Below, piece after piece: positions 26,528 through 35,352 of a DNA stretch of 41,280 bases. The notes beneath the pieces were generated by a model. The model was not told where the DNA came from, ran no database searches, and worked only from the letters and a program-made list of their open reading frames with translations. The stretch covers positions 1 through 41,280 of the forward strand of contig NZ_URAR01000017.1 of the NCBI RefSeq assembly GCF_900545795.1. Reading direction: 5' to 3'. How positions within the stretch are numbered: the stretch's first letter is position 1; each line of letters opens with the position of its first letter. The translations under genes were made by a program, and so were the position numbers. The DNA is from an uncultured Veillonella sp. (lineage in GTDB: Bacteria > Bacillota > Negativicutes > Veillonellales > Veillonellaceae).

Positions 26528-27907
26528 TTATAAGAAGAACACGAAGTTGGCTATTACTAATGTAATACCTGCGCCAATCATAGGAATTGCTGTACGTTTT
26601 ACAAGGTCAAAAGAAGAAATCCCTGCCATGCCAGATGCTACAACGATTACAGCTGTAATTGGAGAAATAGCGCGGAACGCACTCGCAATAAAGTGCATTG
26701 GTAAAATCATTAGTGCCGTAGACACACCAGTATGTGCTGCAATATTTGGTACTAAGTTAGCAAATGCGAAGAATGGCGCATTACCAGATCCCATTACAAT
26801 GGCAGAAATACCGATGATGGAAACCATAACTAATGTAATACCAATACCGCCGAAACCGGAAGTCTTAGCCCATTCGATAAGGGCATCAATAGTACCAATA
26901 GACATTAAGCCTTTAGCAAAAATTTCACCTGCTACGATAAGACTCACTACATTTGCCATTTGACGGCCCATGCCATCAAAGTACACTTGTAAGTCTTCCA
27001 TAGCCAATTTGCCATTAAAGGTACGAAGGAATTGGAAAATCATGCCCACTGCAGTACCTACAAACATAGCTACTATAATGTTCATCTTAATCCAGGAAAT
27101 CCATAAACTAGAGAAGGATAAAATAATAGCTAATGGAATAACAGGTAAGATCGCATAATAAATAGGCGCTTCTTTCTTTAAGTCTTCATTAGTCATTTTA
27201 CCTTCGTCAACGCTGCCAGCTTGAGCTTGAACAACATGACCATCGCGTTTATCCATATATTTTTGAGTAAAATAATGCAATACTGCTACTACAGGAATTA
27301 CGCAAAGAGCCACTGGCACTTGATAGGAATGCCAATATGTTACAGGGTCAATATTTGCAAGTTCAGCAGCAAAAATAGTACCGGTGTCACTTGGACTCCA
27401 GTCTAAACATAAAGTTGTAGCAATAGCTGCTGTAGCAGACAATTTGCTCACGCCAAGAGCTGTTAATACTGGATACATAGTAACCATCAATAACATGGCA
27501 AGACCAGACGCACTGTTAATAGCTAGACCAATAACCATACCTAAAATCCAGCACGCACTTAGTACGATATATGGAGATTTTAGAGCTCTTAATGGCTTAA
27601 TAGTTAAGGTAACTAGCGCACGAGAAGCACCAATATGGTCCATGTAACGAGCAAAACCACCTACGGCCATAATGTTTAGACCTAATTTAGCAGCGCGGCT
27701 ACTAAATAAGTTTTTAATTTGCTCAAAAATGTCGAAAATAAAATTGCCTGTCGATTGTTTTGCAGGAATAATTTCGCCATAACCAAGCAAGTGGGATAGC
27801 AAGAGTAGAATAATACCACCTAACAAGAGCACGGCTTGTGCTTTGTAGCGCTTAAATACTAGTAGGCCAACCCACAGAATTACTACTAACGAAATAGCAA
27901 TATTCAT
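26528..27907 (-). CDS. dcuC: C4-dicarboxylate carrier of the DcuC family
   Basis: 459 residues from the ATG at 27907 (GGAGGT upstream). An extension to 27982 would start at the -10 element and is rejected. There are twelve or more hydrophobic segments. It matches E. coli DcuC in SSRAAKLGLNIMAVGGFARYMDHIGA, in GLAMLLMVTMYPV and in VMGSGNAPFFAF. A short acidic, charged cytoplasmic loop lies near residue 230. DcuC carriers exchange or export succinate and take up fumarate or malate in anaerobes. In a lactate-fermenting propionate producer, succinate efflux or dicarboxylate uptake is the natural role. The assignment to DcuC rather than another member of the same ion-transporter superfamily is by sequence memory. 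Confidence 0.83.
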   Translation of the reverse strand: MNIAISLVVILWVGLLVFKRYKAQAVLLLGGIILLLLSHLLGYGEIIPAKQSTGNFIFDIFEQIKNLFSSRAAKLGLNIMAVGGFARYMDHIGASRALVTLTIKPLRALKSPYIVLSACWILGMVIGLAINSASGLAMLLMVTMYPVLTALGVSKLSATAAIATTLCLDWSPSDTGTIFAAELANIDPVTYWHSYQVPVALCVIPVVAVLHYFTQKYMDKRDGHVVQAQAGSVDEGKMTNEDLKKEAPIYYAILPVIPLAIILSFSSLWISWIKMNIIVAMFVGTAVGMIFQFLRTFNGKLAMEDLQVYFDGMGRQMANVVSLIVAGEIFAKGLMSIGTIDALIEWAKTSGFGGIGITLVMVSIIGISAIVMGSGNAPFFAFANLVPNIAAHTGVSTALMILPMHFIASAFRAISPITAVIVVASGMAGISSFDLVKRTAIPMIGAGITLVIANFVFFL

Positions 27908-28146
27908 AACACTACCTCCATCAACACATAAATAAAAGGACTCCCTTTTAACTGATTCTACTTGTTTTAAATTATACCACAATCACATAAATATTACTCA
28001 TGCTTAAAATGCATATTTTTAATAATTAATAAAGTAAATTATATAGAATATATTATTTTTTCTTATTCAGAATTACTTTGTCTTTTATCTGCGGATTTTA
28101 ATCTACCAGAAAAGAACTCCCCTCACGTGAGTGGTAGATACGTAAA

Positions 28147-28179
28147 TAAAAAGGACCGATATAAAATACATCGATCCTT
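28147..28179 (-). terminator. Intrinsic terminator of the RND efflux operon
   Basis: AAGGACCGAT (28151-28160) pairs with ATCGATCCTT ending near 28178, with one G-U pair. On the minus strand it is followed by TTTTTATTT. It lies about 165 bases after the pump stop codon. Confidence 0.75.
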
Positions 28180-28299
28180 AATATAGAAGTTAATAATTAA
28201 AACTTATTTTTGCATTTTAGTAGTCTAGGCCTACACCTTATACACTAAAATTAATATGTTTTATCTATAATATTAACTTATCACTATTAACTTATTGAG

Positions 28300-28319
28300 C
28301 TGTATAGTTAACTATACAG
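28300..28319. promoter_or_regulatory. Perfect 20-bp palindrome in the RND operon 3' region
   Basis: CTGTATAGTT followed directly by AACTATACAG, with no spacer. It lies 25 bases after the pump stop codon and lacks a T-run, so it is not a classical terminator. Its fully symmetric form is typical of a dimeric protein site; a mRNA hairpin is the alternative. Confidence 0.5.
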
Positions 28320-28344
28320 AACAGATTAGCTTGAAAAGGCTAAC

Positions 28345-31300
28345 TTATTTCTTTTTACCTAAGCCAATCTTTTCAATCATAATAAATAGCATTGGAATAA
28401 CAAAGATACCGAAAATAGTAGCTGATGTCATGCCCGCTACTACGGTAATACCCATGGATACACGAGCACCGGAACCAGCACCTGTGGAAATAGCCAATGG
28501 AATACAACCAAGAATAAAGGCCAATGATGTCATCAAAATTGGACGTAAACGAATTTTAGCCGCTTCAATAGCTGCATCTACGATGCGCATACCGCGTTCT
28601 TCAACACGAATCTTCGCATATTCTATAATCAGAATCGCATTTTTCGCGGCCAAACCAATGAGCGTTAAGAGACCAATTTGTAGATAAATATCATTAGTCA
28701 AGCTATAACTGCCAGTCAAGTTGAGTAAATATGGAGCTACCGCTGCACCAATAATCCCTGATGGAACAGAGAACAATACGGCAAATGGTACTTTCCAAGA
28801 TTCGTACAAGGCCGCTAACACCAAGAATACGAACACAATACCCATGCCCAAGATCAAGCCAGTTTGGCTACCAGATTTAACCTCTTCACGAGATTGCTCT
28901 GCCCATTCATAACTATAACCTTGTGGCAAGTTTTTAGCTGCTTCTTGTAACGCTGCAATAGCATCACCAGAACTGTAGCCACTACCTTCACTACCACCGA
29001 TTTTAACAGCTGGATAGTTGTTAAAACGTGTAATCGTAGATACGGAAGTCGTTGCTGTAGATGTAATGTAGTTAGATACTGGGATTAAAGTACCAGCACT
29101 ATTGGCTACATAAATATTACTATTCATTTCTGGCGAAATACGATAATCCTGAGAAGCTTGGATAACTACTTTGTAGTTTTTACCAAATTCAGTAAAGTCA
29201 TTAACTTGAATACCGCCATAGAAACCTTGAAGTGTTGTAAAAATATCACTTACGCTTACACCATCACGAGCTGCTTTATCACGGTTAACTTCAAAGTCAT
29301 AAGATGGTGTTCCATCACTATAGGTTGTATAAATAGAACCGAACACTGGATTTTGACGTGCTTCACCTAAGAACTCATTAACAACCTGAGCCATTTCTTC
29401 AGGAGAGTCACCAGCTTTATTGATAATATACATGGAGAAACCACCAGTATTACCAAGGCCAGGAATTGGAGGTGGGTTTAAGGCTAACACAGTAGCTTCT
29501 GGTACATTACCACCAGCAAAGCCCATGGTCTTACCAAGTTTAGTGTTAATGTCTTGACCTACACCTGTACGTTCGCCCCAATCAGTTAAGGTAGCAAAGA
29601 TAATACCAGCACTTGTTTTCTGACCGCCACCTAAAATGTCAAAGCCAGATACACCGATATTGCCTTTAATATCTTTATCCTCTTGTAAGAAGGAACTTAC
29701 TTTACTGATAACACTCAAGGTACGCGATGTCGTAGCCCCGTCTGGTAATTGAATAGCAATCATATAGTAACCACTATCCTCAGCAGGCACGAAGGCTGAT
29801 GGCAACACTCTAAATACCCCTACAGATACAAGAGAAAAAGCCACTAATGCTACAACTGTAATCCATAAATGGCGAGCTAATTTAGCTAGGCGATATCCAT
29901 ACCAGTCACTAAATTTATCTAACCACTCATTGAATTTATTTAAACCACGATGAATGAAGTTCTCTTTTTCATTTGGCTTATGAGGACGAAGCATCATAGC
30001 ACAAAGCGCTGGAGTTAAGGTTAAGGCCACGAAAGCTGAAATACCTACAGACACGGCAATGGTCAACGCGAACTGCTTGTACAAGATACCAGTCATACCA
30101 CCCATAAAGGATACTGGAATAAATACAGAAGCCAATACAAAGGCGATACCAATTACTGGACCTTGTACATTTTCCATGGCGATAACTGTTGCATCATGTG
30201 GATTTTTACCATTGACTTTAATTTCATATTCTACGGCCTCAATAACAACGATGGCGTCATCGACAACCAGACCAATGGCCAATACCATGGCGAATAAGGT
30301 AAGTGTATTAATGGTAAAATCAAGTACTTCAAAAGCTGCAAATGTACCGAGCAAGGATACTGGTACCGCAATCATAGGGATCAAAGTAGAGCGCCAGGAC
30401 TGCAAGAAGATGTACACGATAATAGCAACCAGTAACAAGGCTTCAACGAAGGTATGAATAACTTCTTCAATGGAGGCCGTTACAAATTCAGTATTATCTA
30501 CTACGATCTGTAATTGTACATCTGGTGGCAAGCTCTTTTCCTGCTCAGTTAAGATATTCTTAACTTCAGAAATCGTTTGAATCGCATTCGCATCATTTGT
30601 CAAGGAAAGGGCGAATACCGCTACCGGTTTACCTTCCCCTACGGCGGATACACTATAGCTCTTAGCACCTAAATTAATAGTTGCTACATCTTTTAAACGC
30701 AATAAATTACCATTGCTATCTTTTTTGATAATAATGTTGCCAAATTCTTCTGGTGTAGTCAAACGACCAGCCAATGTAATCGGCATTGTTTTTTGCTGTA
30801 CAGAAGGCGTTGGGTCAGCACCAATCGTACCTGCTGCAGCCTGTTTATTTTGTGATGAAATAACACTGTTAATTTCTGCTACAGTAACGCCATGTTGAGC
30901 CATCTTAGTTGGATCAAGCCATACGCGCATAGCAAAGTCAGAACCGAACTCTTGCACACTACCTACACCATCGACAGATTTAATTTCGTCCATCATGTAG
31001 TTAGATGCATAGTTCTTTAAAAATGTTTCATCATATGTACCATTTGGTGATTTTAAAGCAAATACCAACGACATATCGCCTGTTGATTTAGTAGTTGTTA
31101 CCCCGATGGTCTGAACTTCTGTAGGCAAGGATGCAAGGGCACGTTGCACGCGGTTTTGCGTATTAACTGTGTCCATGTCAGCATCAGTACCTTGGTCGAA
31201 TTGAACCGTCAAGGAATAAGTACCATTACTTGTACTTGTAGAAAGCATGTAGTCAAAGTCTTGAACACCTACGATTTGGCTTTCAATAACAGAGGCTACA

Positions 31301-31479
31301 GTGTCACTTACTACTGATGCAGAGGCACCAGTGTAAGTTGCACTAACTTGTACTTGCGGAGGCGTAATCTCTGGATACCGCGCTACTGGCAAAGTAAACA
31401 TAGAAATAGCCCCTACAATCGTAATGATCAGCGATATAACGATGGCGAATATTGGTCGGTTAATAAAAAATTTCGACAC
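28345..31479 (-). CDS. RND multidrug efflux pump, AcrB/HAE1 type
   Basis: 1044 residues, the usual size, with the RND layout: a first helix at 10-28, a large periplasmic loop, helices 2-6, a second periplasmic loop (about 560-870), then helices 8-12. The proton-relay pair is D407-D408 in VVDDAIVV, exactly the AcrB numbering, and the relay lysine is K946 in GLAAKNAIL. It is a trimeric inner-membrane antiporter that exports drugs, bile salts or solvents from the periplasm. The start is GTG six bases after a GGGGG site. It follows the adaptor gene by 11 bases in a tetR-adaptor-pump operon. No outer-membrane channel gene is in the window, so a TolC-like partner must be elsewhere. Confidence 0.95.
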   Translation of the reverse strand: MSKFFINRPIFAIVISLIITIVGAISMFTLPVARYPEITPPQVQVSATYTGASASVVSDTVASVIESQIVGVQDFDYMLSTSTSNGTYSLTVQFDQGTDADMDTVNTQNRVQRALASLPTEVQTIGVTTTKSTGDMSLVFALKSPNGTYDETFLKNYASNYMMDEIKSVDGVGSVQEFGSDFAMRVWLDPTKMAQHGVTVAEINSVISSQNKQAAAGTIGADPTPSVQQKTMPITLAGRLTTPEEFGNIIIKKDSNGNLLRLKDVATINLGAKSYSVSAVGEGKPVAVFALSLTNDANAIQTISEVKNILTEQEKSLPPDVQLQIVVDNTEFVTASIEEVIHTFVEALLLVAIIVYIFLQSWRSTLIPMIAVPVSLLGTFAAFEVLDFTINTLTLFAMVLAIGLVVDDAIVVIEAVEYEIKVNGKNPHDATVIAMENVQGPVIGIAFVLASVFIPVSFMGGMTGILYKQFALTIAVSVGISAFVALTLTPALCAMMLRPHKPNEKENFIHRGLNKFNEWLDKFSDWYGYRLAKLARHLWITVVALVAFSLVSVGVFRVLPSAFVPAEDSGYYMIAIQLPDGATTSRTLSVISKVSSFLQEDKDIKGNIGVSGFDILGGGQKTSAGIIFATLTDWGERTGVGQDINTKLGKTMGFAGGNVPEATVLALNPPPIPGLGNTGGFSMYIINKAGDSPEEMAQVVNEFLGEARQNPVFGSIYTTYSDGTPSYDFEVNRDKAARDGVSVSDIFTTLQGFYGGIQVNDFTEFGKNYKVVIQASQDYRISPEMNSNIYVANSAGTLIPVSNYITSTATTSVSTITRFNNYPAVKIGGSEGSGYSSGDAIAALQEAAKNLPQGYSYEWAEQSREEVKSGSQTGLILGMGIVFVFLVLAALYESWKVPFAVLFSVPSGIIGAAVAPYLLNLTGSYSLTNDIYLQIGLLTLIGLAAKNAILIIEYAKIRVEERGMRIVDAAIEAAKIRLRPILMTSLAFILGCIPLAISTGAGSGARVSMGITVVAGMTSATIFGIFVIPMLFIMIEKIGLGKKK

Positions 31480-31490
31480 GATATACCCCC

Positions 31491-32621
31491 TTATTTATTA
31501 GTTGATTCTAATTGTGCTTTAGTCACTTCAGTGCCTTTAACTTTTACGCCATTACGTACTTTTGTTAATCCGTCAACAACGATAGTTTGGCCTGATTTTA
31601 AACCACTTGTTACAATTGTATAAACACCTTGTGTACCACTAGTTTCCACTGGAACTTGCGTTACTGTACCTGATTCATCAACTACATAAACAAAGGATTT
31701 ATTAAGAACCTGTGTAATCGCTTTTGTTGGAACTAAAATTGCATTTTTAATTAAATCGCCAGGCGAAATAATTGTGGCATACATATTAGGAATTAATAAA
31801 CGATTTGGATTTGGGAAAGAGGCTTTGAATACTAATTGACCAGAAGAACTATCAAGGTTTTTAGCTGCTTCAGTAATTGTACCGGTATATTGATATGTAC
31901 TACCGTCAGCCAGGCGAAGTTGTAATGGTTTATCAGTCATTTCGCCACCAGTAGTTTTCATGAAATTCAAGTATTCAGACTCACTCATACTGAATTGTAC
32001 ATATACTGGGTCAACAGAATTCAAGGTTACCAATGTTGTAGAACCAGCTGTTACATAGGTACCAAGGTCTACATCATCCATTTGTAATGTACCATCAAAT
32101 GGCGCATAAATTACAACATCTTGTAAATTGTCTTGTGCAATGCGAACAGACGCTTCATTAGCAGCTAAAGCAGCTCTTTGCTGTTCTGCAGTGCTTGCTT
32201 GGGTGTCAAGAGTTTGACGAGCAATAGCATCTTCATCCGCTAATTGTTGATAACGCTGTAAATCGCGTTCTGCATTTAATAAGGAAGCATTACTACTTGC
32301 TGCTGTAGCTTGTGCACTGGCAAGATTTGCTTCATATTGACGAGAGTCCAAGCGGAATAAAGGTTGTCCCTTCACAACTTGTTCCCCACCTTTAACATAT
32401 TTTTCTACCACATGTCCTGAAACACGTGCATGAATAGCTGTGCTATTCTGAGCCGTTACTGTACCATTAAAGGAAACAGGAATCTGCGCATCAGATGTTG
32501 CAATTTTATAAGTGTTTACAGCTATTTCGCTTTGCTTCTGTTCTTGCTGACCACATCCCGCAAGAACCATCACCATAGCCATAACACCAGCTACAGCACC
32601 TAAATAACGAAATTTACTCAT
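31491..32621 (-). CDS. RND periplasmic adaptor lipoprotein (AcrA/MexA type)
   Basis: 376 residues from the ATG at 32621, seven bases after GAGGAGG; an in-frame start at 32636 is less likely. The signal peptide ends in a lipobox LAGC with C23 as the lipidated cysteine, so the protein is anchored to a membrane on the periplasmic side. The order of parts is typical: a barrel-sandwich half (VSGHVVEKYVKGGEQVVKGQPLF), an alpha-helical hairpin rich in Ala and Gln (about 95-150), the second lipoyl half, and beta-barrel and membrane-proximal domains. Its start overlaps the end of the tetR gene by eight bases, so regulator and adaptor are translated together. Confidence 0.93.
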   Translation of the reverse strand: MSKFRYLGAVAGVMAMVMVLAGCGQQEQKQSEIAVNTYKIATSDAQIPVSFNGTVTAQNSTAIHARVSGHVVEKYVKGGEQVVKGQPLFRLDSRQYEANLASAQATAASSNASLLNAERDLQRYQQLADEDAIARQTLDTQASTAEQQRAALAANEASVRIAQDNLQDVVIYAPFDGTLQMDDVDLGTYVTAGSTTLVTLNSVDPVYVQFSMSESEYLNFMKTTGGEMTDKPLQLRLADGSTYQYTGTITEAAKNLDSSSGQLVFKASFPNPNRLLIPNMYATIISPGDLIKNAILVPTKAITQVLNKSFVYVVDESGTVTQVPVETSGTQGVYTIVTSGLKSGQTIVVDGLTKVRNGVKVKGTEVTKAQLESTNK

Positions 32622-33174
32622 TACTTGCCTCCTCATTTAAAATTCCGTGTAATACTATATCTACGATGTCTTCAAAAAGCTCAAAACAATATTCAGGATT
32701 CCGATTAGGATCTCTAAATACTGTTTGTACATTGCTCTTTAACATCTCCACTAACACACGAGCGTTAAATGGACGACATACGCCCAATTTAATTTGTTCT
32801 TCGAAAAACACTGCTAATTCATCCCAATCTTCCGCCATAACACGTTCTACTTGCTCAATCAAAGATGGAATAGCTGCAAACATAATGCGATATTGGTCCC
32901 CACGAATGGCATTATTCACATCAAGTTTTGTAAAATACTTGCGTAATTTTGCTTCAAAATCAAGTGACTCATCAGCTAAAATATCGCGGTGTAATTGATG
33001 ATATTCATGTGCACGCGACACAACGATTCGCTCTATAATTTCATTTTTAGAATAAAAATTTTCATATAAAGTGCGCTTGCTAATATTTAATCGCTTAGCT
33101 AAATCATCCATGCGAAACGATGCACCATGGAGTTCAATTTCTTTAACAGCTGCTTCAAGAATTCGCTTCTTCAT
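32614..33174 (-). CDS. TetR-family repressor of the RND operon
   Basis: 186 residues. The N-terminal helix-turn-helix (ILEAAVKEIELHG, then MDDLAKRLNISKRTLYENF at about 22-40) is typical of TetR/AcrR proteins. The rest is a helical ligand-binding domain of low similarity to known members. AGGAGG five bases before ATG supports the start. It is the first gene of the operon and overlaps the adaptor gene by eight bases, so it probably represses its own operon and is relieved by a pump substrate. I infer this from arrangement and family. Confidence 0.9.
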   Translation of the reverse strand: MKKRILEAAVKEIELHGASFRMDDLAKRLNISKRTLYENFYSKNEIIERIVVSRAHEYHQLHRDILADESLDFEAKLRKYFTKLDVNNAIRGDQYRIMFAAIPSLIEQVERVMAEDWDELAVFFEEQIKLGVCRPFNARVLVEMLKSNVQTVFRDPNRNPEYCFELFEDIVDIVLHGILNEEASNE

Positions 33175-33645
33175 TGTCCCCTCCTAACACACACTCTCAA
33201 AAAACTTTAATTTTGGTCCTTTGAGTATTACAGCTTATGTTTATGGATATATTACAAATAATACCTATACATTAAATTAAATACTCTATCTAATTCTTAA
33301 CTATAATAAGCTCTCGAAAACCATTCAGAAAACTCTAGTACCATACATCAGTTTATCTGAAATCAGCTCTATTGTCAATATAAATCGCATGAAATACATG
33401 CAAAGTTTTCAATTTACCTATGCCTATTCAGACATAATAAAATAACTACTCAACTATATTCATTTCATTTGATTGTATGCTTTTAAATTGACAGCTATTT
33501 TGTTTTATGTTATCATAAATATAGAAGCAAATCTATAAACCTATAAATTTATCTTGTAACGTACCTGGCATTATAAGAAAACATGCTTCCTTAATCCCTA
33601 TCACTTACATAGGTTATATTTTCACTATACAAAGGAGAAATTAAT
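33175..33645. other. Divergent intergenic region between tetR and rubrerythrin genes
   Basis: No gene is seen. The left part must carry the tetR-operon promoter, but no convincing -35/-10 pair could be chosen in this AT-rich stretch. CTCAAA at 33196-33201 and TTTGAG at 33220-33225 are an inverted pair that could be the TetR operator. The right part holds the rubrerythrin promoter and a leader of about 120 bases. Confidence 0.5.
33488..33516 (+). promoter_or_regulatory. Strong sigma-70-type promoter of the rubrerythrin gene
   Basis: A perfect TTGACA (33488-33493) is followed after exactly 17 bases by TATCAT (33511-33516), one mismatch from TATAAT. The predicted start near 33523 leaves an untranslated leader of about 120 bases. 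In that leader GAAGCA near 33525 could pair with TGCTTC near 33585. This is the best promoter match in the window. Confidence 0.85.
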
Positions 33646-34050
33646 ATGTCATTATATAATTCCACTAAAGGCTCTCAATTTGAAGAAATTTTCAACAACT
33701 CCATACAAGCTGAGTTATATGGTGTAAAAGTGTACATGGCACTAGCCCATCTAGCTAAACAGCAAGGCCTCGACGATGCAGCCAAAGTGTTTCATCACAT
33801 TGCCGTACAAGAAGGTGAACATGCTGGTATGTATGCTGTGGCTAATGGCGAAGTAAATGAAAGCTTCTGGAATATGGTAAAACAAATTCAAGCGCTGGAA
33901 GAGGCTGCCGATGACAATCTCTCCGCTCGCGCCGAAGAACTTAAAGAAGCTGGTTTCATTGATGCTAGTAACGAAGTGGCACGCATCGCTAAAGAAGAAA
34001 AAGCTCATGGTCTTCTATTAGCAGACTTGTTAAAAAAATATAATAAATAA
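33646..34050 (+). CDS. Rubrerythrin-like diiron protein without rubredoxin domain
   Basis: 134 residues forming a four-helix ferritin-like domain. The diiron ligands fit E23 on helix 1, E56-x-x-H59 (QEGEH) on helix 2, E85 or E86 on helix 3 and E118-x-x-H121 (EEKAH) on helix 4. Classical rubrerythrins carry a C-terminal rubredoxin domain with four cysteines; this one stops at the helical bundle and has no cysteine at all. It probably reduces hydrogen peroxide in the cytoplasm of this anaerobe with electrons from a separate donor. AAAGGAG before ATG and the near-consensus promoter suggest high expression. It is monocistronic. Confidence 0.88.
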   Translation: MSLYNSTKGSQFEEIFNNSIQAELYGVKVYMALAHLAKQQGLDDAAKVFHHIAVQEGEHAGMYAVANGEVNESFWNMVKQIQALEEAADDNLSARAEELKEAGFIDASNEVARIAKEEKAHGLLLADLLKKYNK

Positions 34051-34096
34051 TAAAAACTCGTCTAATAATAAATAATTAACAAAAACTCATCAAGTC

Positions 34097-34165
34097 ATAA
34101 ATAAAAACCCTATAAAGTAATAAATTAAAACCTTATTAAGTAATAAATAAAAAACCTCGTCTTAT
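34097..34165. repeat. 23-bp tandem repeat downstream of the rubrerythrin gene
   Basis: Three units of exactly 23 bases begin at 34097, 34120 and 34143, each opening ATAAATAAAAACC or ATAAATTAAAACC. Two more diverged units lie between the stop codon at 34050 and 34096. The third unit supplies the left arm of the following terminator-like stem. Confidence 0.8.
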
Positions 34166-34267
34166 TGATTCTCTCAATACAACAACCCCCCTTAAAGTTA
34201 AACTTTTTAAGTCTAACCTTTTGTGGTCACTGCATTAAGAGTTTCGTTAAGACGAGGTATTTTTTTA
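34154..34267 (+). terminator. Long-loop terminator-like structure after the rubrerythrin gene
   Basis: ACCTCGTCTTA (34154-34164) pairs perfectly with TAAGACGAGGT (34248-34258), and ATTTTTTT follows. The 83-base loop is unusually long and contains its own possible stem (CTTAAAG with CTTTTTAAG near 34191-34211). It likely terminates the rubrerythrin transcript. Confidence 0.7.
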
Positions 34268-34279
34268 GCCATATATCTG

Positions 34280-34355
34280 TTACGATTCGTACTTTTTATT
34301 ACTGTTCGTATTCTTTATTACGAATCGTGTACCTTATTACTATTCGTATTTTTCA
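34280..34355. repeat. 19-bp tandem repeat (four units) at the 3' end of yagU
   Basis: Four units of exactly 19 bases start at 34280, 34299, 34318 and 34337. All open TTAC and share TTCGT or ATCGT at the same place, with a T-rich end. The fourth unit overlaps the last codons and stop of the yagU-like gene, so the array seems to have grown out of the end of the gene. Confidence 0.85.
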
Positions 34356-34897
34356 GGATCAAGCTCGCCAGTCATTCGATTACGCAAATCACGACGTGCT
34401 ACTTCCATAATCCAAAGCCACCACAAATGACCAAATAATTCAGACACATGTTCATCAAATGGAATTTCTGGCAATGGAGGTACAAGACCCATTAATGGCA
34501 TTACAATTACATGAGCAAACAAGTAAATAAAGAAGCCAAATACGCAGCCTTGCCACATTTTAATACGTGGCCAATATTCCGCAATTACACAGTACATTAC
34601 ACCAAATACGACCGAGAATAATACATGAACGATAAATACATCTAGTGGTAAATGCACGCCTGAGAAGGTATAGGATAAGTCAGATGTATGAAACATATCG
34701 AGTATAACTTTTGGTGGAGTTACACGTTCCATAGCGCCAATTGGCCAGAATACATCTGGATTGCGTGGCGGAAATGGTACTTCCCACCCCCATTTAGCAA
34801 TAGCGCCAATAATACCTACAATAATGCCGATAAGTACAGACAAACCTACACGGCGACGACTTGGTTCTGTGATGTAATTAAAACCGACTTTCATCAC
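34340..34897 (-). CDS. yagU: YagU-family inner-membrane protein (DUF1440)
   Basis: 185 residues with about four hydrophobic segments. It resembles E. coli YagU in RRRVGLSVLIGIIVGIIGAI, KWGWEVPFPPR, IAEYWPRIKMWQG, VMPLMGLVPP and the C-terminal ARRDLRNRMTGEPD-like segment (here TGELDPE). E. coli YagU is an inner-membrane protein linked to acid resistance; the molecular role is unknown. ATG codons at 34897 and 34894 are both possible, with GGGGGC upstream. It stands alone, with repeats at both its ends. Confidence 0.82.
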   Translation of the reverse strand: MMKVGFNYITEPSRRRVGLSVLIGIIVGIIGAIAKWGWEVPFPPRNPDVFWPIGAMERVTPPKVILDMFHTSDLSYTFSGVHLPLDVFIVHVLFSVVFGVMYCVIAEYWPRIKMWQGCVFGFFIYLFAHVIVMPLMGLVPPLPEIPFDEHVSELFGHLWWLWIMEVARRDLRNRMTGELDPEKYE

Positions 34898-35352
34898 AAA
34901 GCCCCCTTTCTGATACTTTTTTACAAGTTATATTTATTTTCTACTTGTAAACCAGTATCAGTATACCACCATCACATTCTATAGTGTAGAGAATATTTTA
35001 TTCCAATTATACATATTTTTTATGCCTAGTAGTAAAGCTTTTTATATGTTTTTACTACATTTTTTCTTCATTATTAATATTACACTACTCGCTACTGCTG
35101 ATTTAGCTAACTATATATCTAAACATTCGCCAAGAATACAAATAAAATTAATTCTCATTTATTTAATAAAAAGAGCCTTCTAGTACCACTACAACCCAAA
35201 AGAGTCTGCTACTCCCACTCCAACGTAAAATCCCACATTACTACCACTCCAACATAAAAGCCCCCTACCATTACTGCTCCAACCTAAAAGCCCCTATTCT
35301 TACCACTCAAAGCTAAAATCCCCTACTATTACCACTCCCCAAAATACTAATA
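34898..35352. other. Intergenic region upstream of yagU
   Basis: No gene is seen. The left part is the AT-rich upstream region of yagU (minus strand) without a clear promoter. The right part is filled by the degenerate repeat at 35186-35345, which ends almost at the stop codon of the neighbouring glycosyltransferase-like gene. Confidence 0.6.
35186..35345. repeat. Degenerate tandem repeat of about 30 bp downstream of the first glycosyltransferase
   Basis: About six units starting near 35186, 35215, 35244, 35276, 35303 and 35332 share CCACTCCAAC-TAAAA followed by C-rich CCCCTA and then TTA. Unit length varies from about 27 to 32 bases. The array stops within ten bases of the stop codon at 35353. 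The C-rich strand bias sets it apart from the AT-rich surroundings. Confidence 0.8.

Larger units (their letters stand above)
27908..28344. other. Intergenic region between the RND operon and the dcuC-like gene
   Basis: No gene is seen. From left to right it holds the dcuC-like promoter with extended -10 TGGTATAAT (minus, 27971-27979), a nested hairpin at 28101-28139 (ATCTACC/GGTAGAT enclosing CTCACGTGAG), the RND-operon terminator (28147-28179), and a perfect 20-bp palindrome at 28300-28319. Confidence 0.6.

Noticed and set aside
27908..27982. N-terminal extension of the DcuC-like carrier
   Set aside because: It begins at the extended -10 promoter element and lacks a ribosome site, whereas the ATG at 27907 has GGAGGT.
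28345..33174. A complete tripartite efflux system
   Set aside because: No TolC-like outer-membrane channel gene is present on either side, so only regulator, adaptor and pump are called.
33646..34050. Dps or bacterial ferritin
   Set aside because: The length, ligand spacing with two ExxH motifs and the sequence around them fit the rubrerythrin diiron domain better.
35186..35345. Possible CRISPR array
   Set aside because: Units of 27 to 32 bases repeat directly without unique spacers, are degenerate, and have no cas genes nearby. It is a plain tandem repeat.
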